From Gp6-AA40 sp035263125 (GTDB taxonomy: Bacteria; Acidobacteriota; Vicinamibacteria; Vicinamibacterales; UBA2999), in NCBI GenBank assembly GCA_035263125.1, contig DATFRP010000173.1, forward strand, positions 12,793 through 76,792: DNA of 64,000 bases, read 5' to 3'. Positions 1 to 7,915 of this stretch are shown piece after piece. The translations under genes were made by a program, and so were the position numbers. Position 1 is the stretch's first letter, and each line of letters begins with the position of its first letter. Below the pieces are notes generated by a model. It was not told the origin of the DNA and did not search any database. It saw only the letters and a program-made list of their open reading frames with translations.

Positions 1-486
1 TACTACCGCGTCAACGCGTTTTCGATCCGACTGCCATCGCTGCGCGAGCGTCCGACCGACATCGCCGTACTGGCCAATCGGTTCGTCGCGCGGTACTGTG
101 CGGCGAACGGGCTGCCGCTCGATGCCAAGGCGTTCTCACCCGAAGCGCTGGCGCGTCTCAATGCCTACCCGTGGCCCGGCAACATTCGCGAACTCGAAAG
201 CACGGTGTCGCGCGCGGCCCTCTCGGCGCCAGGCCGCGTGATTCGGGACAGCGATATCGAGTTCCTGCATCCGGTGGCGGAGCCGGCCGCTGATTCGCCG
301 GCGCGAGTGCCAACCCTGGCTGAAGCCGAACGCGCGCACATCCTGCGCGTGCTGGATGCGACCTCCTGGAACAAGAAGGAGGCAGCTCGGCTGCTGGCGA
401 TCAGCCGCGGAACGCTTTACCGAAAAATTGTTGAGTACGGTCTCGAGCCGAACACACGCGTGTCTCGAAACAGAACAGTCATTTAA
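1..486 (+). CDS. NtrC-family sigma54-dependent activator, C-terminal part (partial)
   Basis: The gene is open at the left edge, so only its last 161 residues are visible. It reads through the end of the AAA+ sigma54-interaction domain (YYRVNAFSIRLPSLRERPTDI region, then WPGNIRELE in the lid) and ends in a Fis-type helix-turn-helix (about residues 118-150, ERAHILRVLDATSWNKKEAA onward, then RGTLYRKI). Such proteins bind enhancer sites upstream of sigma54 promoters and remodel the closed complex with ATP. The N-terminal sensory or receiver domain is outside the window, so its signal is unknown. A palindrome and a -24/-12-like motif lie just downstream, before the subtilase gene. Confidence 0.93.
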   Translation, partial: YYRVNAFSIRLPSLRERPTDIAVLANRFVARYCAANGLPLDAKAFSPEALARLNAYPWPGNIRELESTVSRAALSAPGRVIRDSDIEFLHPVAEPAADSPARVPTLAEAERAHILRVLDATSWNKKEAARLLAISRGTLYRKIVEYGLEPNTRVSRNRTVI

Positions 487-619
487 TGCAACTATTGGAC
501 GCAACTATCGGATACAGCGATCTCAACACCGTTAGTGGCGCTCTATTTTTAGACACTCACCGGTTTGAACCCTTGTCCCAACTGGGGCAGCAATTTACGC
601 AGATCTGGGGCTGAAATAG

Positions 620-638
620 GTGTGCAGGTTCTGCACAC
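620..638. promoter_or_regulatory. Perfect 8-bp-arm palindrome, candidate enhancer/operator
   Basis: GTGTGCAG-GTT-CTGCACAC is a perfect inverted repeat with a 3-nt centre in the 284-bp gap between the sigma54 activator and the subtilase. A Fis-type dimer could bind such a site. Its centre lies about 120 bp before the candidate -12 element, a usual enhancer distance. It is not followed by a T-run, so a terminator is unlikely. The rest of the gap (487-619 and 639-736) shows no gene. Confidence 0.55.
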
Positions 639-736
639 GAGCGCCTCCGCGTCGCGCCGACTCACGCGTCCTGATCAAGCGCTAACTCACTCAGCCGCAT
701 GCCCTTACTGCAGAACTAGTGTCCCCGCCGGCTCAT

Positions 737-752
737 CGGCAGACCTTTTGCC
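737..752 (+). promoter_or_regulatory. Sigma54 (-24/-12)-like motif before the subtilase
   Basis: CGGCAGACCTTTTGC matches the consensus TGGCACG-N4-TTGCW at the invariant GG and GC positions with correct spacing, and has a full TTGC at -12. The -24 half is imperfect (CGGCAG). Transcription would start near 763, leaving only about 8 nt before the ATG at 771, and no ribosome binding site is visible there. This is a plausible but unproven promoter. Confidence 0.35.
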
Positions 753-770
753 CTACACATCTGCATCGAT

Positions 771-2936
771 ATGTCGCTAACTTCCTTCGTTCGCACAGTC
801 ACCAAGGCGTTCACCCTCGTACTGCTGCTGGTATGCCTCACGGCATCATCGGCTGCAGCGCAGGGGCGCGGACGCGACAAGATGGACTCGATCCTGCGGC
901 ACCGCGCTCAGCAGCTCGTCGGGCGCTCGCGGATCATCGTGCAGTTCAAAGGCGATCCCGACGTGCGCGTCTTCGGACGCGGCGTGGCGGGCCGTCGACT
1001 GAATCAACGCACGCAGGTCGCCAACGTCGACAACCGGACGCTCGTCGACGTCGCCTCCGATCCACGCGTCGAACGCGTAATGATCGACCGTCCCGCGTTC
1101 GCGACGATGGAGCGAACAGGTGCCGCGATCGGTGCGACGCTGGCGCGGCAGGAGTTATCGGTAACGGGCAAGGGCATCGGCGTCGCCATCATCGACTCCG
1201 GGATCTCGTCACAGCCTGACGATCTGAACCGGACGCGCAGCGGCAACAATCAACGCCGCATCGTCTACTTCAGAGATTTCACGCGCGACACGAACCCGAA
1301 TCTCTGGTTCAACGACAACCCCACCGACGGATACGGCCATGGGACGCACGTCGCCGGCATCGTCGCGGGCAGCGGCTTCGATTCGGATGGACGGCGCACT
1401 GGTGTGGCGCCGAATGCACGACTCATTGGCCTCAAGGTACTCGACGATCAGGGTGAGGGATATGTGAGCGATGTGATCGCGGCGATCGATTACGCGATCT
1501 CGATCAAGGACACCTACAGCATTCGCGTCATCAACCTCTCGGTCGCGTCGGGCGTGTTCGAATCGTACTGGCTCGATCCACTCGCACAGGCGGCACGTCG
1601 CGCGGCTGATGCCGGCATCGTGGTGGTGGCAGCGGCGGGCAATCTGGGTCACGACGATCAGGGACGTGCGCTGACAGGCGCCATCACGTCTCCTGGCAAC
1701 TCACCCTGGGTGTTGACCGTCGGTGCGTCGAGCCATCAGGGCACCGTGCGCCGCAGCGACGATATCATCAGCGATTTCAGTTCCCGCGGACCCACCTGGA
1801 TCGACTTCGCCGCCAAACCGGACATCCTCGCTCCCGGTGTCGGTATCGAATCCCTCTCGAGCCCGGGCAGCACGCTCTACAACCAGCTGTCGGCGTACTT
1901 GCTCGACGGTACGGTGCAGGTGGGCTACAAGCCGTATCTCAGTTTGAGCGGCACGAGCATGGCGACACCTGTCGTCGCCGGAACAGTGGCCTTGATGCTC
2001 GAGGCGAACCCGAAGCTCACGCCGAATGCGGTCAAAGCCATCCTGCAGTACACAGCGCAGCAGCTGCCTGGAGAAAGCCCGCTCGCGCAGGGCGGCGGAT
2101 TGATCAACGCCGAAGGAGCGGTCCGCCTCTCGCGATTCTTCGCCAACCCGCAGGCGGGAATCGGTCCGATGCAGGATTCGATCGGCGGCGAATCGATCGC
2201 ATGGGCGCGCCACATCATCTGGGGCAACTACAGCGTCACCGGCGGCGTGCCGCTTCCCGCCAGCAACGCATGGGCGCAGGGTCTGACCTGGGGTCGGCTG
2301 CGCACGCGGACCGGTCGGCCCGTGGTATGGGGCGCGCAGTCGGACGAGAACATCGTGTGGAGCGTGAGCGACGACGAGAACATCGTCTGGAGCGTGGCCA
2401 CTGATCAGAACGTCGCCTGGAGCACGGCAGGTGCCGACGAGAACATCGTCTGGAGTGTCAACGACGATCAGAACATCGTCTGGAGCGTCAGCGACGACGA
2501 GAACATCGTCTGGAGTGTCAACGACGATCAGAACATCGTGTGGAGCGTCGCCACGGCGAACAACGTGGTGTGGGGCGCCGATTGCGGCGGACACAACTGC
2601 GAGAAGGTGCTGTGGGGTGCGACGAGGAACGGCACCGTCTACGGCACTGCGACGCCCGACATGAACATCGTCTGGGGCGCCAGGCTCGACGACCAGAACA
2701 TCGTCTGGAGCGTGGTCGACGACGACCAGAACATCGTGTGGAGCGTCGACGACGATCAGAACATCGTCTGGAGCGTCGACGATGACCAGAACATCGTCTG
2801 GAGCGTGAGCGACGACCAGAACATCGTCTGGAGTGTCAACGACGATCAGAACATCGTGTGGAGCGTGAGCGACGACCAGAACATCGTCTGGAGCGTCGCG
2901 AGCACAGTTAACCAGGTTCTGTGGCCCGTCCAGTAG
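771..2936 (+). CDS. Exported S8 (subtilisin-family) peptidase with C-terminal NIVW repeats
   Basis: This 721-residue protein starts with a clear signal peptide (about 1-30, ending SSAAA). An I9-like propeptide region (about 50-110) precedes the subtilase domain. The catalytic triad is complete: Asp142 in VAIIDSG, His190 in GHGTHVAG and Ser396 in SGTSMATP, with Asn291 as the oxyanion residue. After about residue 470 the protein changes to a tract built on (D)DQNIVWSV/DENIVWSV units with a conserved Trp. The N-terminal part should be an active extracellular or surface protease. The role of the repeat is unknown; cell-surface attachment or assembly is a guess. The start is fixed by the signal peptide, although no Shine-Dalgarno is visible. 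The preceding gene encodes a sigma54 activator, which suggests controlled expression. Confidence 0.93.
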   Translation: MSLTSFVRTVTKAFTLVLLLVCLTASSAAAQGRGRDKMDSILRHRAQQLVGRSRIIVQFKGDPDVRVFGRGVAGRRLNQRTQVANVDNRTLVDVASDPRVERVMIDRPAFATMERTGAAIGATLARQELSVTGKGIGVAIIDSGISSQPDDLNRTRSGNNQRRIVYFRDFTRDTNPNLWFNDNPTDGYGHGTHVAGIVAGSGFDSDGRRTGVAPNARLIGLKVLDDQGEGYVSDVIAAIDYAISIKDTYSIRVINLSVASGVFESYWLDPLAQAARRAADAGIVVVAAAGNLGHDDQGRALTGAITSPGNSPWVLTVGASSHQGTVRRSDDIISDFSSRGPTWIDFAAKPDILAPGVGIESLSSPGSTLYNQLSAYLLDGTVQVGYKPYLSLSGTSMATPVVAGTVALMLEANPKLTPNAVKAILQYTAQQLPGESPLAQGGGLINAEGAVRLSRFFANPQAGIGPMQDSIGGESIAWARHIIWGNYSVTGGVPLPASNAWAQGLTWGRLRTRTGRPVVWGAQSDENIVWSVSDDENIVWSVATDQNVAWSTAGADENIVWSVNDDQNIVWSVSDDENIVWSVNDDQNIVWSVATANNVVWGADCGGHNCEKVLWGATRNGTVYGTATPDMNIVWGARLDDQNIVWSVVDDDQNIVWSVDDDQNIVWSVDDDQNIVWSVSDDQNIVWSVNDDQNIVWSVSDDQNIVWSVASTVNQVLWPVQ
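2343..2897 (+). repeat. Protein-coding NIVW repeat tract in the subtilase
   Basis: I count 13 exact NIVWSV units, mostly spaced by 10 residues (30 bp) as [S/N/D]DD[E/Q]NIVWSV. Degenerate units also occur (NVAWST, NVVWGA, KVLWGA, NIVWGA), and a HIIWGN/PVVWGA lead-in precedes the tract. An interruption at about 2560-2690 contains two Cys (CGGHNC). The near-identical DNA units should expand and contract by slippage or recombination. All units are in frame and third-position changes are common (gtc/gtg, gat/gac), which indicates selection on the protein. Confidence 0.95.
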
Positions 2937-2946
2937 AGGAACAATC

Positions 2947-2994
2947 ATGAAGACTCGCGTAACGATCATCTGGTTGCCAGTAGAACGACGCTAG
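2947..2994 (+). CDS. Possible 15-residue leader peptide
   Basis: A short frame starts with ATG at 2947, ends with TAG at 2992-2994, and has an AGAGGA Shine-Dalgarno at 2935-2940. Its product would be MKTRVTIIWLPVERR. It ends 6 nt before the next gene, whose own start has no good ribosome binding site, so it could couple translation or be the remnant of a longer N terminus. Its short length and lack of known homology make it uncertain. Confidence 0.25.
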   Translation: MKTRVTIIWLPVERR

Positions 2995-3000
2995 GCGCGG

Positions 3001-4854
3001 ATGACCCAGCTGTCATACTGGCTTGTCGCCAGCCTGCCGCTGGTCTGCGCGCCCCTGTTCATCGGATACCGGGCGTACCGCGTCTTCCTCGCACGGTTCG
3101 AACGCGGACGGCGCAACGTCCAGCAGATGTCCGAGCTGCACCTCGCGACGATCGAGGCACTCGCACGCGCGATCGAGGCGAAGGAAGGCACGGCGGCCAA
3201 TCACATTCACCGCATACAGCTGTATGCGACAGCCGTGGCTCGCGCGCTCGGGATGTCGGAGAGCGAGATCGAGGCGGTGAAAACCGCTGCGCTGCTGCAC
3301 GACATCGGCAAGCTGGCGGTGCCGGATCACATCCTGGCCAAGCCAGGACCGCTGACACCTGAGGAATTCCAGAAGGTGCAGGCGCACCCCCAGGTGGGTG
3401 CCTCGATCATCGAAACGATTCCGTTTCCCTACCCGGTGGCTCCGCTCATCCGGAGCCATCACGAGCGCTGGGATGGGCACGGTTATCCCGCGGGGCTCAG
3501 AGGCGAGGAGATTCCGCTCGGCGCCCGAATCCTGTTTCTCGTCGATTATTTCGGCGCGCTCACATCGGACCGGCCATATCACGGCCGCATGTCGCTCGAG
3601 GCTGCGGCCGCGATGATCGAGCAGGAGGCGGGCAAAGCGCTCGACCCGCGCGCGGTTCAGGCGTTTCTGCGCGTGCTCCCGACGGTGCGAGACGAGGCGG
3701 AAGGCGATGATTGCCCACCGTTGCGCGGATCGCACGAGCAATCCACGAGCCTCGCCGCTCGTACACCGGGTCACTCTCGATCGACGGTGTTCGACGACAT
3801 CGCGGTAGCGCACGGGGAAATCTACGCGCTCTACCAGATTGCACAGACGATGGGCACGAGTCTCGGCGTGGCCGACTCGATGTCGCACATTGCATCGAAG
3901 TTGAGCATCCTGGTGCCGTTCTCCGCCTGTTCGCTGTTCCTCTACGACAAGGCCGTCGAGTCGCTGCGGTGCGCGTTCTCGATCGGCACGGATGCCGAGC
4001 TCCTGCGCCAGCTCGAGCTCCACAACGGCCAGGGGCTCACGGGGTGGGTCGCACGCAATCGCCGTTCGCTGGTCAACGTGATGCCGAGCGCAGACCTCGA
4101 TGCGGCGGGTCTGTCGGTCTCGACGTCGCTGCAGTCGGCGCTCGTGTGCCCACTCGTCATCGACGGGCGCGTCATCGGAACTCTCGCCGTCTACAGCACG
4201 ACGCCGAGCTTCTACAACGACGACCATCGCCGACTGCTCGACCGCGTGTGCGAACAGGCCGCGGCCGTGATCAAGAACGCGATCGTGTACGAAGAAACGC
4301 ACGAGGCGTCGCTCACCGATCCGCTGACCGGGCTGCCCAACACCAGATTCATGGTGAAACACCTCGCGCGTGAACTTGCGCGCGCCGAACGCCTTGGCTC
4401 CCAGGTGTCGTTGATCGTGATGGACGTCGACGAATTCAAAGTCATCAACGACACGCACGGTCATCATGTCGGCGATCTCGCGCTGCGTGAAATCGCTCAT
4501 GTACTGCGGGCCGTCATCCGCCCGTACGACGTCTGCGTCCGTTACGCGGGCGATGAATTCATCGTCCTGCTTGCGGGCTGTGGAGCGGAAGAAGCGGAGA
4601 GCAAACGCCAGGAGTTGCAAGAGGCCGTCGATCGGGCGGCCTTCGAGATCGAGCCGGGCGTGCGCGTGTCACTCGCCGTCAGCGCCGGCGCCGCTGTTTT
4701 CCCGCTCGATGGCGAGACCTACGAGTCGCTGCTCGCCAAGGCAGATAGCCGCATGTATCGCGACAAGGTCTTGCGGAAACGCAGCGTCAAGGAACGACCG
4801 GCCCGACCGGCCGTGCCCGGCACACCATCGGATACCAGGGCGAAGGTCGGATAG
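3001..4854 (+). CDS. HD-GYP/GAF/GGDEF cyclic-di-GMP turnover protein
   Basis: This 617-residue protein has one N-terminal membrane segment (about 5-25) and an HD-GYP phosphodiesterase domain (about 45-225; HD at 100-101, HHERWDGHGYP at 153-163). A GAF domain (about 270-430) and a GGDEF domain (about 435-595) follow. The GGDEF signature reads AGDEF at 516-520. An RPYD inhibitory-site motif lies five residues before it, so product-inhibited diguanylate cyclase activity is plausible. The protein may both make and degrade c-di-GMP. Related HD-GYP proteins often carry several N-terminal membrane helices; only the last seems present here. An in-frame TAG at 2992 excludes a longer start. Confidence 0.9.
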   Translation: MTQLSYWLVASLPLVCAPLFIGYRAYRVFLARFERGRRNVQQMSELHLATIEALARAIEAKEGTAANHIHRIQLYATAVARALGMSESEIEAVKTAALLHDIGKLAVPDHILAKPGPLTPEEFQKVQAHPQVGASIIETIPFPYPVAPLIRSHHERWDGHGYPAGLRGEEIPLGARILFLVDYFGALTSDRPYHGRMSLEAAAAMIEQEAGKALDPRAVQAFLRVLPTVRDEAEGDDCPPLRGSHEQSTSLAARTPGHSRSTVFDDIAVAHGEIYALYQIAQTMGTSLGVADSMSHIASKLSILVPFSACSLFLYDKAVESLRCAFSIGTDAELLRQLELHNGQGLTGWVARNRRSLVNVMPSADLDAAGLSVSTSLQSALVCPLVIDGRVIGTLAVYSTTPSFYNDDHRRLLDRVCEQAAAVIKNAIVYEETHEASLTDPLTGLPNTRFMVKHLARELARAERLGSQVSLIVMDVDEFKVINDTHGHHVGDLALREIAHVLRAVIRPYDVCVRYAGDEFIVLLAGCGAEEAESKRQELQEAVDRAAFEIEPGVRVSLAVSAGAAVFPLDGETYESLLAKADSRMYRDKVLRKRSVKERPARPAVPGTPSDTRAKVG

Positions 4855-4864
4855 GCGGTACGAG

Positions 4865-5638
4865 TCAGACCCCGATCACGTGGAAGCCGGCGTCGACGAA
4901 CAGCACTTCTCCGGTCACCCCTTTGCCGGCATCACTCACCAGAAACGCAGCGGCTTCGGCGACTTCTCCTGTCTCGATGTTGCGGCGCAGCGGTGCGCGC
5001 TCGGGGTAGATGTGGAGGATATTGGAAAACCCTTTGATCCCCGCGGCCGCAAGCGTCTTGATCGGACCGGCCGATACGGCGTTCACGCGGATGTTCCGCG
5101 GACCGACGTCCGCCGCGAGATACCGCACCGCCGCTTCGAGCGCCGCTTTGGCGACGCCCATCACGTGATATCCGGGGACCACACGTTCGCTTCCCAGGTA
5201 GGAGAGCGTGAGGATCGATCCTCCGCCACGTTTCTCCATCAACGGTGCCGCGCCACGCGCGAGCGCGATCAGCGAATACGCGGAGATGTCCATCGTGGTC
5301 TGGAATCCGGTGCGGCTGGTGTTGAGAAATGACGCCTCGAGCTCATCGCGCGGCGCAAACGCCGCACCATGCACGACGAAATCGAGAGCACCGAATTCCT
5401 GCTCGACACGGGTGAAGACGTTGGCAATGTCGGTGTCGGAGGTGACGTCGCACGGCAGGACGAGCGGAGGCGGCTCGAGGCCTTCCGACAACTCGCGGAC
5501 ATGATCCTCGAAGCGCCCCTGGTAGGTCAGTGCCAGGCGTGCGCCGCGGCGCGCGGTCGTCTGCGCAATGGCCCATGCGATCGAGCGCTTGTTGGCAACA
5601 CCGACGATCAGTCCGAGCTTGCCCGAAAAATCCGTCAT
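4865..5638 (-). CDS. fabI: Enoyl-[acyl-carrier-protein] reductase (NADH)
   Basis: This 257-residue short-chain dehydrogenase-fold enzyme performs the last reduction of the fatty-acid elongation cycle. It shows the FabI pattern of Tyr147, Tyr157 and Lys164 (SYLGSERVVPGY, then MGVAK), with a nucleotide-binding start GLIVGVANKRSIAWAIA. Length and motifs match FabI closely. The chosen ATG gives the usual N terminus MTDFSGK; the longer in-frame extension upstream overlaps the RG-rich gene and is not protein-like. It is 23 nt downstream of the RG-rich protein gene on the same strand and convergent with the HD-GYP gene. Confidence 0.95.
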   Translation of the reverse strand: MTDFSGKLGLIVGVANKRSIAWAIAQTTARRGARLALTYQGRFEDHVRELSEGLEPPPLVLPCDVTSDTDIANVFTRVEQEFGALDFVVHGAAFAPRDELEASFLNTSRTGFQTTMDISAYSLIALARGAAPLMEKRGGGSILTLSYLGSERVVPGYHVMGVAKAALEAAVRYLAADVGPRNIRVNAVSAGPIKTLAAAGIKGFSNILHIYPERAPLRRNIETGEVAEAAAFLVSDAGKGVTGEVLFVDAGFHVIGV

Positions 5639-5661
5639 CGAATGAAGGAGGGGTAATCCGA

Positions 5662-6408
5662 CTAACGTCCGCGTCTTCCGCGTCCGTGGCCCGAGTTCGG
5701 TCCGCGCCCCTGCCCACCTGATCGGCCGCCCCCGCGCTGTCCCGCAGGCGGTCGATTGCCGTGACGGGAACTTTGATCCGAGTGATGGCCCGCGCCCTGC
5801 CCACGCCCCGATCCGGAGCGTTGCGACGGTCCGCCGGAGTGGGACTGATTGAATCGTGCCTGTCCCGACCCCTGGCCACGGCCATGACGATTGCCGCGAT
5901 GACGATTGCCGCCGCGATCGAATCGCCCGTTCTGACGAATCGTGAAGTCGGGTTCCTTGCGTTCGGGAGTCTGTCCTTCCGGCCTCGGCAGCGTCGCACG
6001 GATCAACGGACGATGCACCGGCCACTCGTCGTCGGCGTCATTGCGGGTCTCGTCTGAGGATGGTGGTGCAACGACCTCGTCGATGTCGGGCGGAGCAGCA
6101 AACGGTTCGGCGGGAAGATCGAAGCTCTCCCCGATCTCAGGAGGATCGGGCGGCACGAACTCCGGCGCTGCGATCGGGCCGACCGACGCGGCGTCAGGAG
6201 CTCCGGTGACGAGCGCGCCCGCGGTTTTCTTTCGTCGTGGCGCTGGAACCCTTGCCTGCTTGTATTCATGCTCGGCGTCGCACGTGGCGCAGCGTGTCTG
6301 CTTCACGTCGTCGTCGATCATGGCGACCACCGCATGATTGGTGATGCGGCGCTCGCGCGGACAGTAGTCGTCAAGAATGTCACCGAGCCGAACCCGGCGT
6401 TGCTGCAT
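5662..6408 (-). CDS. Cys-cluster protein with Arg/Gly-rich tail, function unknown
   Basis: This 248-residue protein has an N-terminal module with Cys16 (YCPRER) and a CATC pair at 40-43, which suggests a small zinc ribbon. An acidic Pro-rich linker spans about 75-130. From about 150 to the end it is a low-complexity Gly/Arg/His/Gln/Ser tail with many RG, RGG and GRG groups, typical of flexible RNA-binding regions. I would guess an RNA- or ribosome-associated role, but nothing in the sequence proves it. It probably forms an operon with fabI downstream. The start is preceded only by a weak G-rich sequence. The 124-bp gap 6409-6532 shows no feature. Confidence 0.75.
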   Translation of the reverse strand: MQQRRVRLGDILDDYCPRERRITNHAVVAMIDDDVKQTRCATCDAEHEYKQARVPAPRRKKTAGALVTGAPDAASVGPIAAPEFVPPDPPEIGESFDLPAEPFAAPPDIDEVVAPPSSDETRNDADDEWPVHRPLIRATLPRPEGQTPERKEPDFTIRQNGRFDRGGNRHRGNRHGRGQGSGQARFNQSHSGGPSQRSGSGRGQGAGHHSDQSSRHGNRPPAGQRGGGRSGGQGRGPNSGHGRGRRGR

Positions 6409-6532
6409 AAATACCCCGGAGCGTTATCTCTCTTCGGGCTCCACGTCGAACAACGGGACCCGCATTGCCTTCTACAGGTGGGGTTGGTGAATAGGTGAAG
6501 GCGTCTATGAGTTTAACAGACTCGGATTCCAA

Positions 6533-7915
6533 TCAACCCTGAATTCTCGTCCGGACCCACTTCCGACAGTCCTCGAGCGCCGCCTGCACCGCCCCCGGGT
6601 GCGTCGACTGCGGCGTACGCCGCGCCTGTACCGACGCCATCGCCGTGGCCGCACGGGGCGCGTCCTCGCCGAACATCTCGCTGGCCTCCCGCCACTCGGC
6701 CATCGTCAAGGCGCTGAAATCACGGCCCTCGACGAGCAACCGCCGCACCATCGCACCCACGACTTCGTGGGCCCGCCGGAATGGCATGCCGCGGGCCACG
6801 AGATAGTCGGCGACGTCGGTCGCCAGCAGCAACCCGGACGCCGCCCGCCCGGCGCGCTCAGTATTTATCCCGATACGCGACACGACCGCTTCGGTCGCCA
6901 GGAGCGACACCGAGAGCGTGGCTTCGGCATCGAAGACGGCCTCTTTGTCTTCCTGTAAATCCTTGTTGTACCCGCTTGGCAGCCCCTTCATCGTCGCAAG
7001 CCATCCGGTCAGCCGTCCGATGGCGCGGCCGGTCTTTCCGCGAACGAGCTCCAGCGGGTCCGGGTTCTTCTTCTGCGGCATCATGCTGCTGCCGGTGGCT
7101 GACGCGTCCGCCAGCTCGAAGAACCCGTGCTCTTCACCGGTGAAAATGATCAGGTCCTCGGCGATGCGACTCAAATGCACCATCGCGAGCGACGCCGCAT
7201 ACAGGAACGACGCCACGAAGTCCCGGTCGGACGACGCATCGATGCTGTTCAACACGACCTTCGAAAAACCGAGCGCACGTGCCAGCGCCTGGGTGTCGAT
7301 GGCGTAGCTGGTGCCGGCAATCGCGCCGGATCCGAGCGTGAGGGCATCCGCCTCGCCGACGGCTGCCTGCAACCGATCGTAGTCACGGCGCAGTGCCGCT
7401 GCGTGCGACAGAAGGAAGTGCGCCACCAGCACCGGCTGCGCGCGACGAAGATGCGTATACGCCGGCATCAACGCGTCGGCGGAGCGCTCGGCTTGCGTGG
7501 CGCAAGCGCTCACCAGTCGAACAATCGCCTGCTGCAGGATCGGAATGCGTCGGCGCAGATAGAGGCGCAGATCGAGCGAGACCTGTTCGTTCCGCGATCG
7601 ACCTGTATGGAGGCGACGACCGGCGTCGCCGATGCGCTCGACCAGCTGGCGCTCGACGAAACTGTGCACATCTTCGTCGGTGCCGCTGATCCACGCCGGG
7701 TCTCTCAGACCTTCGTCGAGGATCCCGCGGAGGCCCTCGAGGATCGCCCGGCCATCCTCGGGGGACAGCACACCCGCGTCCGACAGGGCCTGCGCCCAGG
7801 CGATGCTTCCCTTCACGTCATCTTCGAAGAGCGCGCGGTCGAAGCCGAACGAGATGCCGAACTCGAACGCCGCAGGATCGGGTGCCGTGTCGAAACGGCC
7901 TGACCAGAGGGTCAC
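6533..7915 (-). CDS. argH: Argininosuccinate lyase
   Basis: This 460-residue fumarase/aspartase-superfamily enzyme splits argininosuccinate into arginine and fumarate. The family signature GSSMMPQKKNPD is intact, as are the TGRSRNEQV and HLRRAQPV regions. The start is a GTG at 7915-7913 that overlaps the stop of the argG-like gene by four bases (GTGA), giving the usual N terminus (V/M)TLWSGRF. The longer open frame upstream lies wholly over the argG-like gene. It is the last gene of the argR-argG-like-argH operon. Confidence 0.96.
   Translation of the reverse strand: MTLWSGRFDTAPDPAAFEFGISFGFDRALFEDDVKGSIAWAQALSDAGVLSPEDGRAILEGLRGILDEGLRDPAWISGTDEDVHSFVERQLVERIGDAGRRLHTGRSRNEQVSLDLRLYLRRRIPILQQAIVRLVSACATQAERSADALMPAYTHLRRAQPVLVAHFLLSHAAALRRDYDRLQAAVGEADALTLGSGAIAGTSYAIDTQALARALGFSKVVLNSIDASSDRDFVASFLYAASLAMVHLSRIAEDLIIFTGEEHGFFELADASATGSSMMPQKKNPDPLELVRGKTGRAIGRLTGWLATMKGLPSGYNKDLQEDKEAVFDAEATLSVSLLATEAVVSRIGINTERAGRAASGLLLATDVADYLVARGMPFRRAHEVVGAMVRRLLVEGRDFSALTMAEWREASEMFGEDAPRAATAMASVQARRTPQSTHPGAVQAALEDCRKWVRTRIQG

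Noticed and set aside
2343..2897. CRISPR-like array of about 30-bp units
   Set aside because: No spacers; units are continuous and in frame with a secreted protein.
1701..2969. Long antisense open frame rich in DDVLVV repeats
   Set aside because: It is the complement of the NIVW repeat tract; repeated units keep the frame open by periodicity.
3013..4620. 535-codon frame opposite the HD-GYP/GGDEF gene
   Set aside because: Composition typical of antisense frames; the + strand protein has clear domains.
4865..6025. Long 386-residue version of FabI
   Set aside because: The extra 129 residues overlap the RG-rich gene and do not match FabI; the ATG at 5638 gives the family length.
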